This document shows positions 14,800 to 16,703 of a stretch of DNA of 16,703 bases, piece by piece. The DNA lies in assembly GCA_031272305.1 (NCBI GenBank), contig JAISUA010000016.1, forward strand, positions 1 to 16,703, in the 5' to 3' direction. The stretch's first letter is position 1. The number at the start of each line of letters is the position of its first letter. Source of the DNA: Clostridioides sp. (GTDB taxonomy: Bacteria; Bacillota; Clostridia; Peptostreptococcales; Peptostreptococcaceae). The notes below the pieces were generated by a model. The model ran no database searches and was not told the origin of the DNA. It was given only the letters and a program-made list of their open reading frames with translations. A program made the position numbers and the translations under genes.

Positions 14800-15990
14800 T
14801 TGAAGAAAATATTTAAATGCAACCAAAACGATGAGGAAACCATACCTTTAGAATTACTAGAAGGCACAGATATAAAATTTCCAACTTTACATCAAAATGC
14901 AACAGACATAGCCTATATTGCTGTTGCATTGAAAGAAATGAAAAAAGACAGTTTCTGCAAAGTTCCATTTTGCACTACAGTAGAAGCTGAAGCTCTTGGA
15001 GCAAAAATAAATCTTGGAAACGAAGCAGATGGTCCTAGAGCAAGCGAATATTCTTACAATAGTATAGATGAAATTTTGGAAGCTAAAAAAATAAATCTTT
15101 ACATTGAAAACGATAGTAATATTTTAGAATCTGAAAAAATAAATTATATTGAAAGTGTTAATAAACATACTGAGAATGAAACAGATAATGTTGATTTTGA
15201 AAGAAAAATAAATATCAACTTGGATAAAGGAAGAATCAGAGAGGTGTTAAATGCAATCTCTATTCTAAAAAATCAAGGTCAAAAAACAGTGCTTAATATT
15301 ACAGGACCTTTCACAATAATTTCAATGCTTATTGATTTGAAATTTTTTTATAAGGCACTTAGAAAACAAAAAGAAAAGGCCGAAAAATTAGTTGATTTTA
15401 TAATAGAGAATGTGATACTATTTGCAAAAGAGGGAGCTAAAGTTGGTGCAGATGTAATTTCATACAGCGACCCACTTGCATCTATTGAGATAGTAGGTCC
15501 AAAAGTATACAATGAAATAGTAGCAACAAAAACTTTTGAACTCATAAAGAAACTAGACGAAAATCTTGAAGGAAAAATCATTCATATTTGTGGAAGAGTA
15601 TCTTCTGATTTAGAAAATAGTGGATATATAGAAACTGAAGAGCTTAATATTGAAAATCATTATGAAGACAATCGCAGTGAAAGTTATAATAAAGACAATC
15701 AACATGATGAAAATTGCCTTTGTAAAATTAATGAAAGTGATTTGAAATACGGAGAAAAAATAGCGTTGTTAATAGAAAAAATAAATTTAGAAAGTGAAGA
15801 AGTAAAAGAAGAAGGAATAAAAAAAGAGGAAATAAAAGAAGAAGTAATAAAAAAAGAAGTAAAAGAAGGAGAACAAGTGGAAGAAGAAAAGAATAATTTG
15901 GGAAATAAAAAAAATCTTATATTAGGAAACAACTGCTTGAAGAGAACTCCTTACAAGAGTAAAGCATATAAAATTATCTACGGAAAATAA
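14800..15990 (+). CDS. UroD/MtaA-like protein, divergent third homologue with low-complexity inserts
   Basis: Related to the methyltransferase at 9653. Shared blocks are VPFCTTVEAEALGAKINLG (55-73), INLDKGRIREVLNAISILK (139-157), ITGPFTIIS (167-175), GADVISYSDPLASIEIVGP (216-234) and the zinc-type motif IIHICGR with H262 and C264. A final cysteine, C379 in GNNCLKRTP, stands where the family's last zinc ligand would be. The usual MTPKERL N-terminus is missing. About 40 charged residues are inserted at 97-137. The stretch between the two metal motifs is replaced by an Asn/Glu/Lys-rich segment with a 10-residue repeat (335-354). The start is TTG at 14800, with AGGAG 14 bp upstream, a loose fit; no in-frame ATG lies nearby. 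It could be an accessory subfamily of corrinoid loci, a methyl acceptor enzyme, or a decaying paralogue. Confidence 0.72.
   Translation: MKKIFKCNQNDEETIPLELLEGTDIKFPTLHQNATDIAYIAVALKEMKKDSFCKVPFCTTVEAEALGAKINLGNEADGPRASEYSYNSIDEILEAKKINLYIENDSNILESEKINYIESVNKHTENETDNVDFERKININLDKGRIREVLNAISILKNQGQKTVLNITGPFTIISMLIDLKFFYKALRKQKEKAEKLVDFIIENVILFAKEGAKVGADVISYSDPLASIEIVGPKVYNEIVATKTFELIKKLDENLEGKIIHICGRVSSDLENSGYIETEELNIENHYEDNRSESYNKDNQHDENCLCKINESDLKYGEKIALLIEKINLESEEVKEEGIKKEEIKEEVIKKEVKEGEQVEEEKNNLGNKKNLILGNNCLKRTPYKSKAYKIIYGK
15802..15861 (+). repeat. In-frame 30-bp repeat, two copies, in the third UroD-like gene
   Basis: GTAAAAGAAGAAGGAATAAA (15802) and ATAAAAGAAGAAGTAATAAA (15832) begin two 30-bp units encoding VKEEGIKKEE and IKEEVIKKEV. 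A weaker third unit, KEGEQVEEEK, follows. The coding strand is almost pure purine here. Confidence 0.8.
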
Positions 15991-16067
15991 GTGTTTGAAA
16001 AAAATTAGTAAACGATAACTATATACTTATAAAGAAAGTCAATTTTTGAAAAATGAGAGGTGATATT

Positions 16068-16559
16068 ATGAATAAAAAAGTTGCATACTGTGGATTACTA
16101 TTATCATTAAACGTGATAATCTTATGTTTGATCAACATAATTCCAAATAATACTATTTTTTTGATGGGTCTATCATCTCTCATTATCTCAATAATTGTAA
16201 TCGAGTGGGGAATCAAATGGGCGTTTTTATTTTATATCGGCTCAATAAGTCTTGGATTTTTTTTATTGCAGAACAAAATACATTGGATAGTATATGCAAT
16301 GACTTTTGGAGAATATGGACTTGTCAAATCCATTATAGAAACAAAAGTTGATTTTCGATTGCAAAAATTTGTCAAAATAATATTCGCAAATATAGTGATT
16401 ATGAGTTTGTATTGTATAGTAAAAAATTTAATTGCTATTCGTCTAAATATTATTTTGCTGATTGGATGCGAAGTATTATTTGTTGTATATGATTATGCTT
16501 ACAGTGTATTTGTTGATTATTACAATAAAAATCTTAGAAATAAGATAATAAAATATAAA
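16068..16559 (+). CDS. Small integral membrane protein, function unknown
   Basis: A 164-residue protein with about five hydrophobic spans (roughly 5-25, 28-47, 50-68, 103-122 and 126-148), a short amphipathic segment near 70-90 and a basic tail (KNLRNKIIKYK). I do not recognise a catalytic or family motif. The size and hydrophobic layout recall substrate-binding (S) components of ECF vitamin transporters, which would fit a cobamide-using locus, but no diagnostic residues support this. Start chosen at ATG 16068, preceded by GAGAGGTGAT; an earlier in-frame ATG at 16053 overlaps that ribosome site and would add five residues. It lies 77 bp after the third UroD-like gene, so it may be part of the same transcript. 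Confidence 0.7.
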
Positions 16560-16614
16560 TAATTAAACGTTAAATCTTAGAAATAAGATAATAAAATATA
16601 AATAATTATACGTT
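16529..16614. repeat. 43-bp tandem duplication of the 3' end of the membrane protein gene
   Basis: AAATCTTAGAAATAAGATAA followed by TAAAATATAAATAATTA occurs at 16529 and again at 16572, nearly identical. The first copy holds the last codons and stop; the second is non-coding. The period is not a multiple of three, so the second copy is not in the same frame. Confidence 0.9.
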
Positions 16615-16617
16615 AAA

Positions 16618-16649
16618 TTGTAGATAATTAAGAAAAAAAGTGTTATAAT
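16618..16649 (+). promoter_or_regulatory. Candidate extended -10 promoter for a gene beyond the window
   Basis: TGTTATAAT (16641-16649) is a TGn-TATAAT extended -10 element. The possible -35 sequences upstream (TTGTAG at 16618, TAGATA at 16621) are poor. No start codon with a ribosome site is seen before the window ends, so any driven gene lies outside. Confidence 0.4.
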
Positions 16650-16703
16650 TGTCATTAGATATATAATTATAAATATCAAAAAAATAATTCAGTGAGAAAA
16701 CTC

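Overview
The window is very AT-rich (roughly 28-30% GC by eye). It has strong AGGAGG-type ribosome sites, some TTG starts, short spacers and a gene set typical of an anaerobic low-GC Firmicute (Clostridia/Tissierellia type, such as Peptostreptococcaceae or Peptoniphilaceae). The genus cannot be fixed from the sequence alone. No rRNA, tRNA, CRISPR array, transposase or phage gene was seen.

Left part (1-6064), housekeeping genes on the + strand: a PcrA/UvrD-type DNA helicase behind an 80-bp duplicated promoter-like unit; an M18 zinc aminopeptidase; a patatin-like phospholipase closely followed by a cyclophilin-type peptidyl-prolyl isomerase. Then come a spacer full of tandem repeats and a long palindrome. 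The palindrome lies between the isomerase gene and a convergent NhaC-type antiporter gene (6065-7456, - strand), which has an excellent sigma-A promoter.

Right part (7821-16559), a corrinoid methyl-transfer locus on the + strand, divergent from nhaC. The first block is a UroD/MtaA-fold methyltransferase, a MtaC/MtbC-type corrinoid protein with DxHxxG, and a second UroD/MtaA-fold methyltransferase. A 598-bp spacer holding a second copy of the long palindrome separates it from the second block. That block is a RACo-type ATP-dependent corrinoid activase (2Fe-2S plus ASKHA domains), a CobW/COG0523 metallochaperone GTPase, a third UroD/MtaA-like protein of unusual build, and a small membrane protein. 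The likely working model has one MtaA-like enzyme loading a methyl group onto the corrinoid protein and the other passing it to an acceptor such as tetrahydrofolate or a thiol. RACo would repair oxidised Co(II), and the CobW protein would supply metal, possibly zinc. No MttB, MtaB, MtmB or MtbB-type substrate methyltransferase is present in the window, so the methyl donor is unknown.

Most unusual is the density of short tandem duplications: about a dozen arrays with periods from 9 to 80 bp. They occur in nearly every larger spacer, across two stop codons, and in frame inside at least four proteins. In the corrinoid-accessory genes they create charged low-complexity linkers.
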